From the NCBI RefSeq assembly GCF_036075115.1, contig NZ_CP107958.1, forward strand, positions 3,596,001 to 3,660,000: a stretch of 64,000 nt of DNA. The letters are read 5' to 3'. The notes below the pieces were generated by a model. The model was not told the origin of the DNA. It saw only the letters and a program-made list of their open reading frames with translations, and searched no databases. Shown here piece by piece: positions 44,586-53,180 of this stretch. Each line of letters begins with the position of its first letter. Positions within the stretch are counted from its first letter, which is position 1. The translations under genes were made by a program, and so were the position numbers. This DNA comes from Streptomyces sp. NBC_00377. Lineage in GTDB: Bacteria; Actinomycetota; Actinomycetes; Streptomycetales; Streptomycetaceae.

Positions 44586-45535
44586 CAGTTGGCCACCGCG
44601 AGGCCGTACATGGCCAGCCAGGCCAGCCCGATCAGGGCGAGGGCGCGGTCGCCCAGGACGACCTCCTCGGGCTCTCCCGCGGTGCCCCGGTCGGCGAATA
44701 CGGCGTACCTCAGGACCGCCAGGACGAAGGCGACCACGGACAGCTGCCGCCAGGGCAGCACGCTCGTGTGCGGGACGCCGCCCTCCCCCAGGGCCCACAG
44801 GCAGTAGCCGAGCACGGCGACGCCGGCCGCCAGTTGCCAGACGAAGCGCAGGTAGCCGGTGGTGTACTCGGTGAGCAGCACGCGTGTGGCGCCCGCCGTG
44901 CCGGCCATCTGGACGGCCTCGGAGTAGCGCTTGGCGGCGACCATGAACAGCGCACCGAAGCCGGTGGTGATCAGGAACCAGCGGGAGAGGGGGATGCCGA
45001 GGGCGAGTCCGCCGGCCGCCGCCCGCATCAGGAAGCCGGTCGTGACCACCACCAGGTCGACGACCAGAACGTGCTTCAGGCTGACGCAGTAGGCCAGTTG
45101 CATGCCCAGGTAGGCGGTGAGGAGCAGCGCGACGGCGGGTGTCGCCAGCCGGAGCGCGACGGCCGGTGCGAGGACGGCGAGGACGCCGGCGACTCCGTAG
45201 GCGACGGGCACCGGGACCTGTCCGGCGGCGATCGGGCGGCGCCGTTTGGTGGGGTGGGCGCGGTCGGCCTCGGCGTCACGGGCGTCGTTGACCAGGTAGA
45301 CGGCGGCGGCGCAGGCGGTGAACAGGGCGAAGACGAGGGCGAGCCGGCTCAGCGCGTGCAGGGAGAACAGCCGGCCGGCCGCGGCGGGAGCGGCCACCAC
45401 CAGGACGTTCTTGATCCACTGCTTGGGGCGGGTGGTCCGGACAATTCCGCCGACGAGGGTGCCGGGGTGGCGGATCGGGGGCCGGGGGGCCGGGGGGCGG
45501 GGGGAGCGCTGTGGGTGGAGCAGTGTCTCAGCCAT
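44582..45535 (-). CDS. Decaprenyl-phosphate phosphoribosyltransferase (UbiA superfamily, Rv3806c-like)
   Basis: 317 residues. TTRPKQWIKNVLVVAAP and the first Asp-rich motif NDARDAEADRAHPTKRRRPI are characteristic of DPPR synthase within the UbiA prenyltransferase superfamily; the second motif is weakly seen at LLTEYTT. Eight or nine membrane helices follow. It transfers phosphoribose from PRPP to polyprenyl phosphate, the first committed step of the decaprenyl-phospho-arabinose pathway. Coupled to the PAP2 phosphatase upstream (8-bp overlap) and GtrA downstream. Confidence 0.88.
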   Translation of the reverse strand: MAETLLHPQRSPRPPAPRPPIRHPGTLVGGIVRTTRPKQWIKNVLVVAAPAAAGRLFSLHALSRLALVFALFTACAAAVYLVNDARDAEADRAHPTKRRRPIAAGQVPVPVAYGVAGVLAVLAPAVALRLATPAVALLLTAYLGMQLAYCVSLKHVLVVDLVVVTTGFLMRAAAGGLALGIPLSRWFLITTGFGALFMVAAKRYSEAVQMAGTAGATRVLLTEYTTGYLRFVWQLAAGVAVLGYCLWALGEGGVPHTSVLPWRQLSVVAFVLAVLRYAVFADRGTAGEPEEVVLGDRALALIGLAWLAMYGLAVANW

Positions 45536-46037
45536 GGTGTGCCTCTCTCATCCAGCGCGCCCCCAGCCGGGCGGTGAGCGCCCCCAGCGCCGCGCCCGCC
45601 GCCACGTCGGAGGGGTGGTGGACGCCGACGACCAGGCGGGAGAGACACATCGCGGCGGCGAGCGGGGCGGCGGCGTGCACCCCGAGGGCGCCGTAGGCGA
45701 CGGCCGCGGCCGTGGCGGAGGTGGCGTGCGAGCTGGGGAAGGAGTGCCGTCCCGCGGTGCGCACGAGGGGTTCGACGCGGGTGGGGCGTGGGCGCCGGAC
45801 GATCCGTTTCACTCCCACGCTGACGGCGTGCGCGCCCGCGGTGAGCGCGGTGGCGCGCAGCCAGGCACCGCGCCGGGGGCCGTCCACGGCCGCTCCCACG
45901 ACGCCCGCCGCGAGCCACACGGCGCCGTGTTCGCCCGCCCAGGAGAGGGCGCGCGCGGCACGGGCGACGCGTGGGTCCGCGCCCCGGGCGCGGAGCGCCG
46001 AGAGGATCCGGTGGTCCAGGTCGTCGAGTTCGTCCAT
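45528..46037 (-). CDS. PAP2 phosphatase, candidate decaprenyl-phosphoribose 5-phosphatase (Rv3807c-like)
   Basis: 169 residues from ATG 46037. The PAP2 catalytic motifs are KRIVRRPRP (KxxxxxxRP), SFPSSHATS (PSGH type with Ser-Ser-His) and SRLVVGVHHPSDV (SRxxxxxHxxxD). With the downstream DPPR synthase this reproduces the Rv3806c/Rv3807c pair, where the phosphatase removes the 5-phosphate of DPPR. First gene of the operon and divergent from dprE1 across a 132-bp AT-rich region. Confidence 0.85.
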   Translation of the reverse strand: MDELDDLDHRILSALRARGADPRVARAARALSWAGEHGAVWLAAGVVGAAVDGPRRGAWLRATALTAGAHAVSVGVKRIVRRPRPTRVEPLVRTAGRHSFPSSHATSATAAAVAYGALGVHAAAPLAAAMCLSRLVVGVHHPSDVAAGAALGALTARLGARWMREAHHG

Positions 46038-46095
46038 GCGGACCCACTGTTCACGCCGACCGTCCCGAAATTCCGGCAATATTGAGCGACATACC

Positions 46096-46159
46096 ATTAA
46101 TCACCCATATAGAGCACCAATGAATGTTTCAAAATTAATCGCCCCTATAGGGGCGATAC
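46096..46159. promoter_or_regulatory. Duplicated palindromic site in the divergent dprE1/PAP2 promoter region
   Basis: ATTAATCACCCATATAGAGC (from 46096) and ATTAATCGCCCCTATAGGGG (from 46134) are two copies, 38 bp apart, of one element. The second contains the perfect 20-bp palindrome ATCGCCCCTATAGGGGCGAT (46138-46157). The region is markedly AT-rich. It ends 10 bp before the dprE1 ATG, so a bound protein would control both divergent units. Confidence 0.7.
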
Positions 46160-46169
46160 GGTCACCCCC

Positions 46170-47567
46170 ATGTCTGCCGAGACCGCCCGTGGAACCGTTT
46201 CCGAGACCGCCTCCGAGATCGTCTCCGTCACGGGATGGGGTCGCACCGCTCCGTCCGCCGCGCGTCTGGTCCGCCCCCGGACCTACGCGCAGGCCGTCGC
46301 GGCGGTCCGGGACTGCGGGGCCCGCGGAGGCATCCCCAGGGGCCTGGGGCGGGCGTACGGGGACGCGGCACAGAACGCCGGCGGGTCGGTGATCGACCTG
46401 ACCGGTCTGGACCGGATCCATGTCATCGACGCCGGCGACGGCGGTGTCCTGTGCGACGCGGGCGTCTCCCTGCACCGGCTGATGGAGGTCCTGCTGCCGC
46501 TCGGCTGGTTCGTGCCCGTGACCCCAGGCACCCGGTACGTGACCGTGGGCGGGGCGATCGGCGCGGACATCCATGGCAAGAACCATCATGTGTCCGGGTC
46601 CTTCACCCGCCATGTGCTGTCCTTCGAACTGCTCACGGCGGACGGCACGATCCGCACGGTGGAGCAGGGCACCGACCTCTTCGACGCGACCGCCGGCGGC
46701 ATGGGCCTGACCGGCGTCGTCCTGACGGCCAGGATCCGCCTCCAGCCGGTCGGGACGTCCCTGATGTCGGTCGACACCGAGCGGGCCGCCGACCTCGACG
46801 ACCTGATGGCCCGGCTGACGGCCGGCGACCACCGCTACCGCTACTCGGTCGCCTGGATCGACCTCCTCGCGCGCGGGGCGGCCACCGGACGCGCGGTCCT
46901 GACCCGCGGCGACCATGCGCCGCCGGCCGCGCTGCCCGCCCGCGCGCGCCGGGACCCGCTCGCGTTCCGCCCGTCCCGGCTCCCGTCCGCCCCCGCTCTC
47001 CTGCCGAGCGGCCTGCTCACCCGCACGACCGTCGGGCTGTTCAACGAACTCTGGTACCGCAGGGCGCCACGCGCGCGTACCGGCGAACTCCAGAGCCTCT
47101 CCGCCTTCTTCCACCCGCTCGACGGCGTCCCGCACTGGAACCGCGTCTACGGCCGCGACGGCTTCGTGCAGTACCAGTTCGTCGTCGGGTACGGGCAGGA
47201 GGACACGCTGCGCCGGATCGTGGGGCGTATCTCCGCCCGCCGCTGCCCGTCGTTCCTGGCCGTCCTCAAACGGTTCGGGGACGCCGACCCCGGCTGGCTC
47301 TCCTTCCCGCGCCCGGGCTGGACCCTCGCCCTGGACATCCCGGCCGGGCTGCCCGGCCTCGGCGCCTTCCTCGACGAACTGGACGAGGAGGTGGTCACCG
47401 CGGGCGGCCGCGTCTACCTCGCCAAGGACTCCCGGCTGCGCCCCGAGCTGCTCTCCGCGATGTATCCGCGCCTCGACGACTTCCGGGCGCTGCGCGCGGA
47501 GCTCGACCCGCGCGGGGTGTTCGTGTCGGACCTCGCCCGCCGGCTCAACTTCCAGGAGTCACCATGA
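46170..47567 (+). CDS. dprE1: Decaprenylphospho-beta-D-ribose oxidase subunit DprE1
   Basis: 465 residues. FAD_binding_4 (VIL-type) domain with GLGRAYGDAAQNAGG and GGAIGADIHGKNHH (His135 aligns with the FAD-contacting His132 of M. tuberculosis), then an ALO-like substrate domain with RFGDADPGWLSFPRPGW and YLAKDSR (Lys419 aligns with Lys418). The position of the benzothiazinone-reactive Cys387 is Ala387 (WTLALDI). It oxidises polyprenyl-phospho-ribose to the 2-keto intermediate and is coupled to dprE2 (ATGA). Confidence 0.92.
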   Translation: MSAETARGTVSETASEIVSVTGWGRTAPSAARLVRPRTYAQAVAAVRDCGARGGIPRGLGRAYGDAAQNAGGSVIDLTGLDRIHVIDAGDGGVLCDAGVSLHRLMEVLLPLGWFVPVTPGTRYVTVGGAIGADIHGKNHHVSGSFTRHVLSFELLTADGTIRTVEQGTDLFDATAGGMGLTGVVLTARIRLQPVGTSLMSVDTERAADLDDLMARLTAGDHRYRYSVAWIDLLARGAATGRAVLTRGDHAPPAALPARARRDPLAFRPSRLPSAPALLPSGLLTRTTVGLFNELWYRRAPRARTGELQSLSAFFHPLDGVPHWNRVYGRDGFVQYQFVVGYGQEDTLRRIVGRISARRCPSFLAVLKRFGDADPGWLSFPRPGWTLALDIPAGLPGLGAFLDELDEEVVTAGGRVYLAKDSRLRPELLSAMYPRLDDFRALRAELDPRGVFVSDLARRLNFQESP

Positions 47568-48319
47568 AGGACGCCTTCGGTCTCCCGCAGTCCCTGCTCG
47601 TCCTCGGCGGTACGTCCGAGATCGCGCTGGCCACGGCGCGCCGCCTGATCGCCCGCCGCACCCGCACGGTGTGGCTGGCAGGGCGGCCGTCGCCCGCCCT
47701 GGAGTCGTCGGCCGCCGAGCTGCGCGCCCTCGGGGCGGACGTGCGCACCGTCCCCTTCGACGCGCTCGACCCCGATTCCCACGAGGCGGTCCTCGGCGAG
47801 GTCTTCGCCGAGGGCGACGTCGATATGGTGCTGCTGGCCTTCGGGGTCCTCGGCGACCAGGCGAACGACGAGCGCCACCCGTCGGCCGCGGTGCGCGTCG
47901 CGCAGACCAACTACACGGGGGCGGTGTCGGCGGGTCTGGTCGGCGCCCGCGCCCTCCAGACCCAGGGCCACGGCTCCCTCGTCGTTCTCTCCTCCGTGGC
48001 CGGTGAGCGGGCCCGCCGCTCGAACTTCGTCTACGGCTCCAGCAAGGCGGGCCTCGACGCCTTCGCCCAGGGCCTGGGCGACGCGCTGCACGGCACCGGC
48101 GTCCATGTCATGGTCGTACGCCCCGGATTCGTCCGGACGAAGATGACGGCGGGACTGGAGGAAGCGCCGCTGGCCACCACCCCCGAGGCGGTCGCCACGG
48201 CCGTCGAGCTGGGGCTGCGGCGCCGCTCGGAGACGGTGTGGGTGCCAGGGGTGCTGCGCGTGGTGATGTCGGCGCTGCGGCACACCCCGCGCGGGCTGTT
48301 CCGGCGGCTGCCGGTCTAG
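47564..48319 (+). CDS. dprE2: Decaprenylphospho-beta-D-erythro-pentosid-2-ulose reductase subunit DprE2
   Basis: 251-residue short-chain dehydrogenase. SLLVLGGTSEIALATARRLI is the DprE2-style cofactor motif (GGTSEI), LLAFGVLGDQ the NNAG equivalent, and VLSSVAGERARRSNFVYGSSKAGLD the Ser/Tyr-x-x-x-Lys triad. It reduces the keto product of DprE1 to polyprenyl-phospho-arabinose. Overlaps dprE1 by 4 bp. Confidence 0.92.
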   Translation: MKDAFGLPQSLLVLGGTSEIALATARRLIARRTRTVWLAGRPSPALESSAAELRALGADVRTVPFDALDPDSHEAVLGEVFAEGDVDMVLLAFGVLGDQANDERHPSAAVRVAQTNYTGAVSAGLVGARALQTQGHGSLVVLSSVAGERARRSNFVYGSSKAGLDAFAQGLGDALHGTGVHVMVVRPGFVRTKMTAGLEEAPLATTPEAVATAVELGLRRRSETVWVPGVLRVVMSALRHTPRGLFRRLPV

Positions 48320-48358
48320 GACGGTCCGGGGACAGGTCCCGGGCGCGGCGGAGAGGGC

Positions 48359-48937
48359 CTACCGCGTCGGCAGGGAACCCCGGTCGACGCGGGCGGCCTG
48401 CGGAGGGACGACCGCGCCGCCGAAGGCGTAGTCGCGCAGTTTGCGCCAGACGCCGTCTGCGCCCTGCTCGGCAAGGGCGAAACCGGTGCAGGACCACTCG
48501 GCCTCGTAGTGAGCCAGTTCGTCGAGGGCCCGGTCCATCGCCGCCTCGTCGATACCGTGCGCGACGGTGACGTGCGGGTGGTAGGGGAACTGGAGCTCGC
48601 GGGTCAGCGGGCCGGAGGCGGCCCGGATCCGCTGCTGGAGCCAGGCGCAGGTCTCGGCGCCCTGGACGACCCGCACATAGACCACCGGCGACATGGGCCG
48701 GAACGTCCCGGTGCCGGACAGCCTCATCGGGAAGGGGCGGCCCGCCGCGGCGACCGCGCTGAGATGCGCCTCGACGGCCGGCAGCGCGCCCGGCTCGACC
48801 TCGGTCGGCGGCAGCAGCGTGACGTGCGTGGGGATCCCGTGAGCCGCGGCGTCGCCGAAGCCCGCGCGCCGCTCCTGGAGCAGGCTGCCGTGAGGCTCCG
48901 GGACCGCGATCGACACACCGATCGTTACGGTCCCCAC
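48359..48937 (-). CDS. 2'-5' RNA ligase / phosphodiesterase family protein
   Basis: 192 residues with the two HxT motifs of the 2H phosphoesterase superfamily: THVTLLPP near the N-terminus and HPHVTVAHG in the middle. VTIGVSIAVPEP begins the fold. 2H enzymes cleave or ligate 2',5'- or cyclic nucleotide phosphodiesters. Downstream of, and on the same strand as, trpS, with about 200 bp between; it converges with dprE2. Confidence 0.9.
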   Translation of the reverse strand: MGTVTIGVSIAVPEPHGSLLQERRAGFGDAAAHGIPTHVTLLPPTEVEPGALPAVEAHLSAVAAAGRPFPMRLSGTGTFRPMSPVVYVRVVQGAETCAWLQQRIRAASGPLTRELQFPYHPHVTVAHGIDEAAMDRALDELAHYEAEWSCTGFALAEQGADGVWRKLRDYAFGGAVVPPQAARVDRGSLPTR

Positions 48938-49134
48938 GTCTTCTCCTTCGTCATGTCGTCATGGCGGGGTGCGTTGCCTGGTTCGTACTCAGTCGTACGG
49001 CTATCGACTGTACGGCCACAGCTGTGCTTCGGGCAGGCGCAGGGAAAGTGATGTGCAGCGCTCTGCCGCGGGAACAGGTGTGCGGTGCGCCCCGAATGCC
49101 TCCGGGCGCCGTCCTGCATCCTTGCGGGCGCCGG

Positions 49135-50148
49135 TCAGTGCTTCGCTGGCAGGAAGCCCACGCGCTCGTACGTCCGCGACAGCGTCTCCGCGGCGACGGC
49201 ACGCGCCTTCTCGGCGCCCTTGGCCAGGATCGAGTCGAGCGTCTCGGGGTCGTCCAGGTACTGCTGGGTGCGGTCCCGGAAGGGCGTCACGAAGTCGACG
49301 ACGACGTCGGCGAGGTCGGTCTTGAGCGCGCCGTAGAGCTTGCCCTCGTAACTGCGCTCCAGCTCCGGGACGCTCGTGCCGGTCAGCGTCGAGTAGATGC
49401 TCAGCAGGTTGCTCACGCCGGGCTTGTTCGCGGGGTCGTAGCGGATCACCGTGTCGGTGTCCGTGACCGCGCTGCGGACCTTCTTGGCGGTGGCCTTCGG
49501 CTCGTCGAGCAGGTTGATGAGGCCCTTCGGCGTGGACGCCGACTTGCTCATCTTGACCGACGGGTCCTGGAGGTCGTAGATCTTCGCCGTCTCCCGGGGG
49601 ATGTACGGCTTCGGGATCGTGAAGGTGTTGCCGAAGCGGCCGTTGAAGCGCTCCGCGAGGTCACGGGTGAGCTCGATGTGCTGGCGCTGGTCCTCGCCGA
49701 CCGGCACCTCGTCGGCCTGGTACAGCAGGATGTCCGCGACCTGGAGGATCGGGTACGTGAACAGGCCCACGGAGGCGCGGTCGGCGCCCTGCCTGGCGGA
49801 CTTGTCCTTGAACTGCGTCATCCGGCTGGCCTCGCCGAAACCGGTGAGGCAGTTCATGACCCAGGCGAGCTGGGCGTGCTCGGGCACATGGCTCTGGACG
49901 AAGAGCGTGCAGCGGTCCGGGTCGAGACCGGCCGCGAGGAGCTGGGCGGCGGCCAGCCGCGTGTTCGCGCCGAGCTCCTTCGGGTCCTGCGGGACCGTGA
50001 TCGCGTGCAGGTCGACGACCATGTAGAACGCGTCGTGGCTCTCCTGGAGGGCGACCCACTGGCGGACGGCGCCCAGGTAGTTGCCGAGGTGGAACGAGCC
50101 TGCGGTGGGCTGGATTCCGGAAAGCACACGGGGTCGGTCATTCGCCAT
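49135..50148 (-). CDS. trpS: Tryptophanyl-tRNA synthetase
   Basis: 337 residues from ATG 50148. LSGIQPTAGSFHLGNYLGAV holds the HIGH-type motif (residues 20-23) and VKMSKSAS the KMSKS loop (199-203). YQADEVPVGEDQRQHIELTR and PKGLINLLDEP are typical bacterial TrpRS blocks. It charges tRNA-Trp. Streptomyces often have a second, indolmycin-resistant TrpRS; I cannot tell which class this is. The frame is open far upstream, but that part is not family-like. Confidence 0.95.
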   Translation of the reverse strand: MANDRPRVLSGIQPTAGSFHLGNYLGAVRQWVALQESHDAFYMVVDLHAITVPQDPKELGANTRLAAAQLLAAGLDPDRCTLFVQSHVPEHAQLAWVMNCLTGFGEASRMTQFKDKSARQGADRASVGLFTYPILQVADILLYQADEVPVGEDQRQHIELTRDLAERFNGRFGNTFTIPKPYIPRETAKIYDLQDPSVKMSKSASTPKGLINLLDEPKATAKKVRSAVTDTDTVIRYDPANKPGVSNLLSIYSTLTGTSVPELERSYEGKLYGALKTDLADVVVDFVTPFRDRTQQYLDDPETLDSILAKGAEKARAVAAETLSRTYERVGFLPAKH

Positions 50149-50270
50149 GCGCCCTATTCTCGCAGAGGCGCGGGGGTGGTCCCGGTGCACGGCGGACCGC
50201 GCGCCGGTGGGTCCGTCCGCGCCCGCGGCGGAGCCGCACACGGCCGCGGCCCCGCGCTCCTGGGAGAACC

Positions 50271-51722
50271 TCAGCCGAGGTCGATCTCCGGGTACAGCGG
50301 GAAGCCCGCGACCAGGTCGGTCGCCCGCCGGGAAATCTCGTCGGCCACCTTCGCGTCCAGCACGTGGGACGCCTTGCTCGGGGCGCCCGACTTGGTCGTG
50401 CCCTGCTCCGTCGTGGTCAGGACCCGGTCGATCAGGGCCGCCACCTCGTCCATCTCGGCCGTGCCCAGACCCCGGGTGGTCAGCGCCGGCGTGCCGATGC
50501 GGATGCCGGAGGTGTACCAGGCGCCGTTCGGGTCGGCGGGGATGGCGTTGCGGTTGGTGACGATGCCCGAGTCGAGCAGGGCCGCCTCGGCCTGCCGGCC
50601 GGTGAGACCGTAGGAGGAGGCGACGTCGATCAGGTTCAGGTGGTTGTCCGTGCCCCCGGTGACCAGGGTCGCGCCGCGCCGCATCAGGCCCTCGGCCAGC
50701 GCGCGGGAGTTGTCGACGATGCGCTGGGCGTAGTCCTGGAAGGACGGCTGCCGGGCCTCGGCGAGGGCCACGGCCTTCGCCGCCATGACGTGCGGGAGCG
50801 GGCCGCCGAGGACCATCGGGCAGCCGCGGTCGACCTGGTCCTTGAGGGAGTCGTCGCACAGGACCATGCCGCCGCGCGGGCCGCGCAGGGACTTGTGGGT
50901 GGTGGTGGTGACGATCTGTGCGTGCGGAACCGGGTCGAAGTCGTTGGTCAGGACCTTGCCCGCGACCAGTCCCGCGAAGTGGGCCATGTCGACCATCAGG
51001 GTCGCGCCGACCTCGTCGGCGATCTCGCGCATGATCCGGAAGTTCACCAGCCGGGGGTACGCCGAGTAGCCGGCCACGATGATCAGCGGCTTGAAGTCAC
51101 GGGCCGACGCGCGCAGCGCCTCGTAGTCGATCAGGCCCGTGGCCGGGTCGGTGCCGTAGGAGCGCTGATCGAACATCTTGCCGGAGATGTTCGGGCGGAA
51201 GCCGTGGGTGAGGTGGCCGCCGGCGTCCAGGGACATGCCGAGCATGCGCTGGTTGCCGAAGGCCTGGCGCAGCTCGGCCCAGTCGGCGTCGGAGAGGTCG
51301 TTGACCTGGCGGACGCCCGCCTTGGCGAGGGCCGGGACCTCCACACGGTCGGCGAGGACGGACCAGAAGGCGACGAGGTTGGCGTCGATGCCGGAGTGCG
51401 GCTGGACGTAGGCGTGCCGGGCGCCGAACAGCTCACGGGCGTGCTCGGCGGCCAGCGACTCGACGGTGTCCACGTTGCGGCAGCCGGCGTAGAAGCGGCG
51501 GCCGACGGTGCCCTCGGCGTACTTGTCGCTGAACCAGTTGCCCATCGCGAGGAGGGTCGCCGGGGAGGCGTAGTTCTCCGAGGCGATCAGCTTGAGCATC
51601 TCGCGCTGGTCGTGGACCTCCTGGCCGATGGCGTCGGCGACGCGCGGCTCGACGGCGCGGATCACGTCGAGCGCGGCGCGGAAGGCGGTGGACTCGGTGG
51701 ACAGGGGCTGCTGGTCGGACAT
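50271..51722 (-). CDS. glyA: Serine hydroxymethyltransferase (long actinobacterial form)
   Basis: 483 residues from ATG 51722, behind GGAGG. EMLKLIASENYASP, SDKYAEGTVGRRFYAGCRNVD and TTTTHKSLRGPRGG (Schiff-base Lys277) identify SHMT. Compared with the usual 415-420 residues there is an insertion of about 60 residues around 127-190, as in the longer Streptomyces-type enzymes. It interconverts serine and glycine with tetrahydrofolate, supplying one-carbon units. Preceded by a ZTP riboswitch, tying expression to purine/folate state. Confidence 0.95.
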   Translation of the reverse strand: MSDQQPLSTESTAFRAALDVIRAVEPRVADAIGQEVHDQREMLKLIASENYASPATLLAMGNWFSDKYAEGTVGRRFYAGCRNVDTVESLAAEHARELFGARHAYVQPHSGIDANLVAFWSVLADRVEVPALAKAGVRQVNDLSDADWAELRQAFGNQRMLGMSLDAGGHLTHGFRPNISGKMFDQRSYGTDPATGLIDYEALRASARDFKPLIIVAGYSAYPRLVNFRIMREIADEVGATLMVDMAHFAGLVAGKVLTNDFDPVPHAQIVTTTTHKSLRGPRGGMVLCDDSLKDQVDRGCPMVLGGPLPHVMAAKAVALAEARQPSFQDYAQRIVDNSRALAEGLMRRGATLVTGGTDNHLNLIDVASSYGLTGRQAEAALLDSGIVTNRNAIPADPNGAWYTSGIRIGTPALTTRGLGTAEMDEVAALIDRVLTTTEQGTTKSGAPSKASHVLDAKVADEISRRATDLVAGFPLYPEIDLG

Positions 51723-51765
51723 GTCGTCGGCCTCCGGATGGCGTGGCGTGCGAGCGGTCACGGTC

Positions 51766-51850
51766 TCGGTCTGGCCCAGGCGCACGGCACTCACTCACAG
51801 GCCGCTCCCCGATGGTCCGTCCCATCCCAGCGCGCCAGTCACGGCCCGCC
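51766..51850 (-). ncRNA. ZTP (pfl) riboswitch in the glyA leader
   Basis: On the minus strand the leader reads, in order, GGGCCGTGACTGGCG, a variable hairpin, CATCGGGGAGCGGCC, then TGCCGTGCGCCTGGGCCA, which are the conserved blocks of the pfl/ZTP motif (GACUGGCG, GGGAGCG, CCGxxCGCCUGGGC). ZTP riboswitches sense the purine intermediate ZMP/ZTP that accumulates when 10-formyl-THF is low and turn on one-carbon genes such as glyA. TAGGCT at 51855-51860 (minus strand) is a likely -10 just upstream. The expression platform between 51765 and the start codon was not resolved. Confidence 0.88.
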
Positions 51851-51952
51851 CGCCAGCCTACCGGGCAGGTCCCGGGCGCGAGGTCCGGCGTCCACCATGC
51901 GAGCGACGCCGGACCCGCGCGGGACGGGCCCGCAGAGGGCTGCCGGAACGGT

Positions 51953-53140
51953 TCAGAGGATCACGTGGGGCAGGAAGCGGGCGTACTCGTCCGTGATCAG
52001 ACCGGAGGACTCGCGGATGCCGAGGCCGGCCGACTCGTCCTGCACCATCCACGCGCCGAGGACGACATGGTTGCCGTCGAACGCGGGAAGGGGCGCCAAC
52101 TCCTGGTAGCAGCAGGGCTCGTCGGTGCGCGGGACGGGCGCCGCGCCCGGTTCGTGCAGGGTGACGCCTGCGCCCTCGCGGCCCAGCAGCGGCTTGGCGA
52201 CGTAGCCGGTGGTGTCCGCCAGCTCGCGGGGGCCGTCGAGGTAGGCGGCGAGGAGGTTGGGGTGTCCGGGGTACAGCTCCCAGAGCACGGCCAGCAGGGC
52301 CTTGTTGCTGAGGAGCATCTTCCAGGCCGGTTCGATCCACATCGTCGTGCCGGTGCCCCCGCCGTTGTCGAGGCCGTCCAGGACATGGCCGGCGAACCGG
52401 TCGGTGGTCAGCCACTCCCACGGGTAGAGCTTGAAGCAGCTGCGGATGAAGCGGAGCCGGCGGTCGACGAAGCGGCCGGACATCGGGTCCCAGCCGATCT
52501 CCTCCATGGAGATCCAGTCGGTGTCCAGGCCGGCCTGTTCGGCCGTCTCCTTGAGGTAGGCGACCGTCATGAGGTCCTCGCCCAGCTCGTCCTCGGAGGA
52601 GTGCGCGAAGTAGAGCGGGCTGCCGGGCGGCAGCAGGGCGGACTGCTTCCGCCAGGCCGCGACCAGGCGTTCGTGGAGGGAGTTCCACTGGTCGGCGCCG
52701 GGGAAGCGGTCCTCCATCCAGAACCACTGGGGGGAGGCGGCCTCCACCAGCGAGGTGGGGGTGTCGGCGTTGTACTCCAAGAGTTTCGCCGGGCCGGTGC
52801 CGTCGTAGCGGAGGTCGAACCGGCCGTACACCGACGGGAGTTCGGCGCGCCGGCGCCAGGCCTCCGAGACCGCTGCGGCGATCCGCGGGTCGGTGATGCC
52901 GAGGTCGGCGAGGCGGTCGGACTCGACGAGGTGGGCGGCCGCCGCCAGACACATGGCGTGCAGTTCCTCGACGGTCTCCTCCAGCACCTCGACCTCGTCG
53001 AGGGTGAAGGCGTAGTACGCGCTCTCGTCCCAGTAGGGGCGCAACCGGCCGTCGGGGTGGCGGGTGAGGGGGTAGACGAGGCCTTGTTCCTCGACGGTCC
53101 GCTGCCAGTCGGGGCGGGGTTCGACGGTGTGACGTCGCAT
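51953..53140 (-). CDS. Glutathionylspermidine synthase-like ATP-grasp protein (YgiC/YjfC type)
   Basis: 395 residues. YWDESAYYAFTLDEVEVLEE, FDLRYDGTGPAKLLEYNADT and GYVAKPLLGREGAGV match the preATP-grasp and ATP-grasp parts of the YgiC/YjfC family (PF03738). Without the amidase domain it should be an ATP-dependent amine/amide ligase of unknown substrate; Streptomyces lack glutathione, so not glutathionylspermidine. It follows a small lipoprotein gene at 53181-53549, recalling the E. coli ygiB-ygiC pair. Confidence 0.85.
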   Translation of the reverse strand: MRRHTVEPRPDWQRTVEEQGLVYPLTRHPDGRLRPYWDESAYYAFTLDEVEVLEETVEELHAMCLAAAAHLVESDRLADLGITDPRIAAAVSEAWRRRAELPSVYGRFDLRYDGTGPAKLLEYNADTPTSLVEAASPQWFWMEDRFPGADQWNSLHERLVAAWRKQSALLPPGSPLYFAHSSEDELGEDLMTVAYLKETAEQAGLDTDWISMEEIGWDPMSGRFVDRRLRFIRSCFKLYPWEWLTTDRFAGHVLDGLDNGGGTGTTMWIEPAWKMLLSNKALLAVLWELYPGHPNLLAAYLDGPRELADTTGYVAKPLLGREGAGVTLHEPGAAPVPRTDEPCCYQELAPLPAFDGNHVVLGAWMVQDESAGLGIRESSGLITDEYARFLPHVIL

Positions 53141-53180
53141 GGGTGCAGGTGTCCTGTTCGGCCGCTCGGTCGTCCGTCGT

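Noticed and set aside
51723..51860. Glycine or tetrahydrofolate riboswitch upstream of glyA
   Set aside because: The conserved blocks match the ZTP/pfl motif; no tandem glycine aptamer or THF motif was seen.
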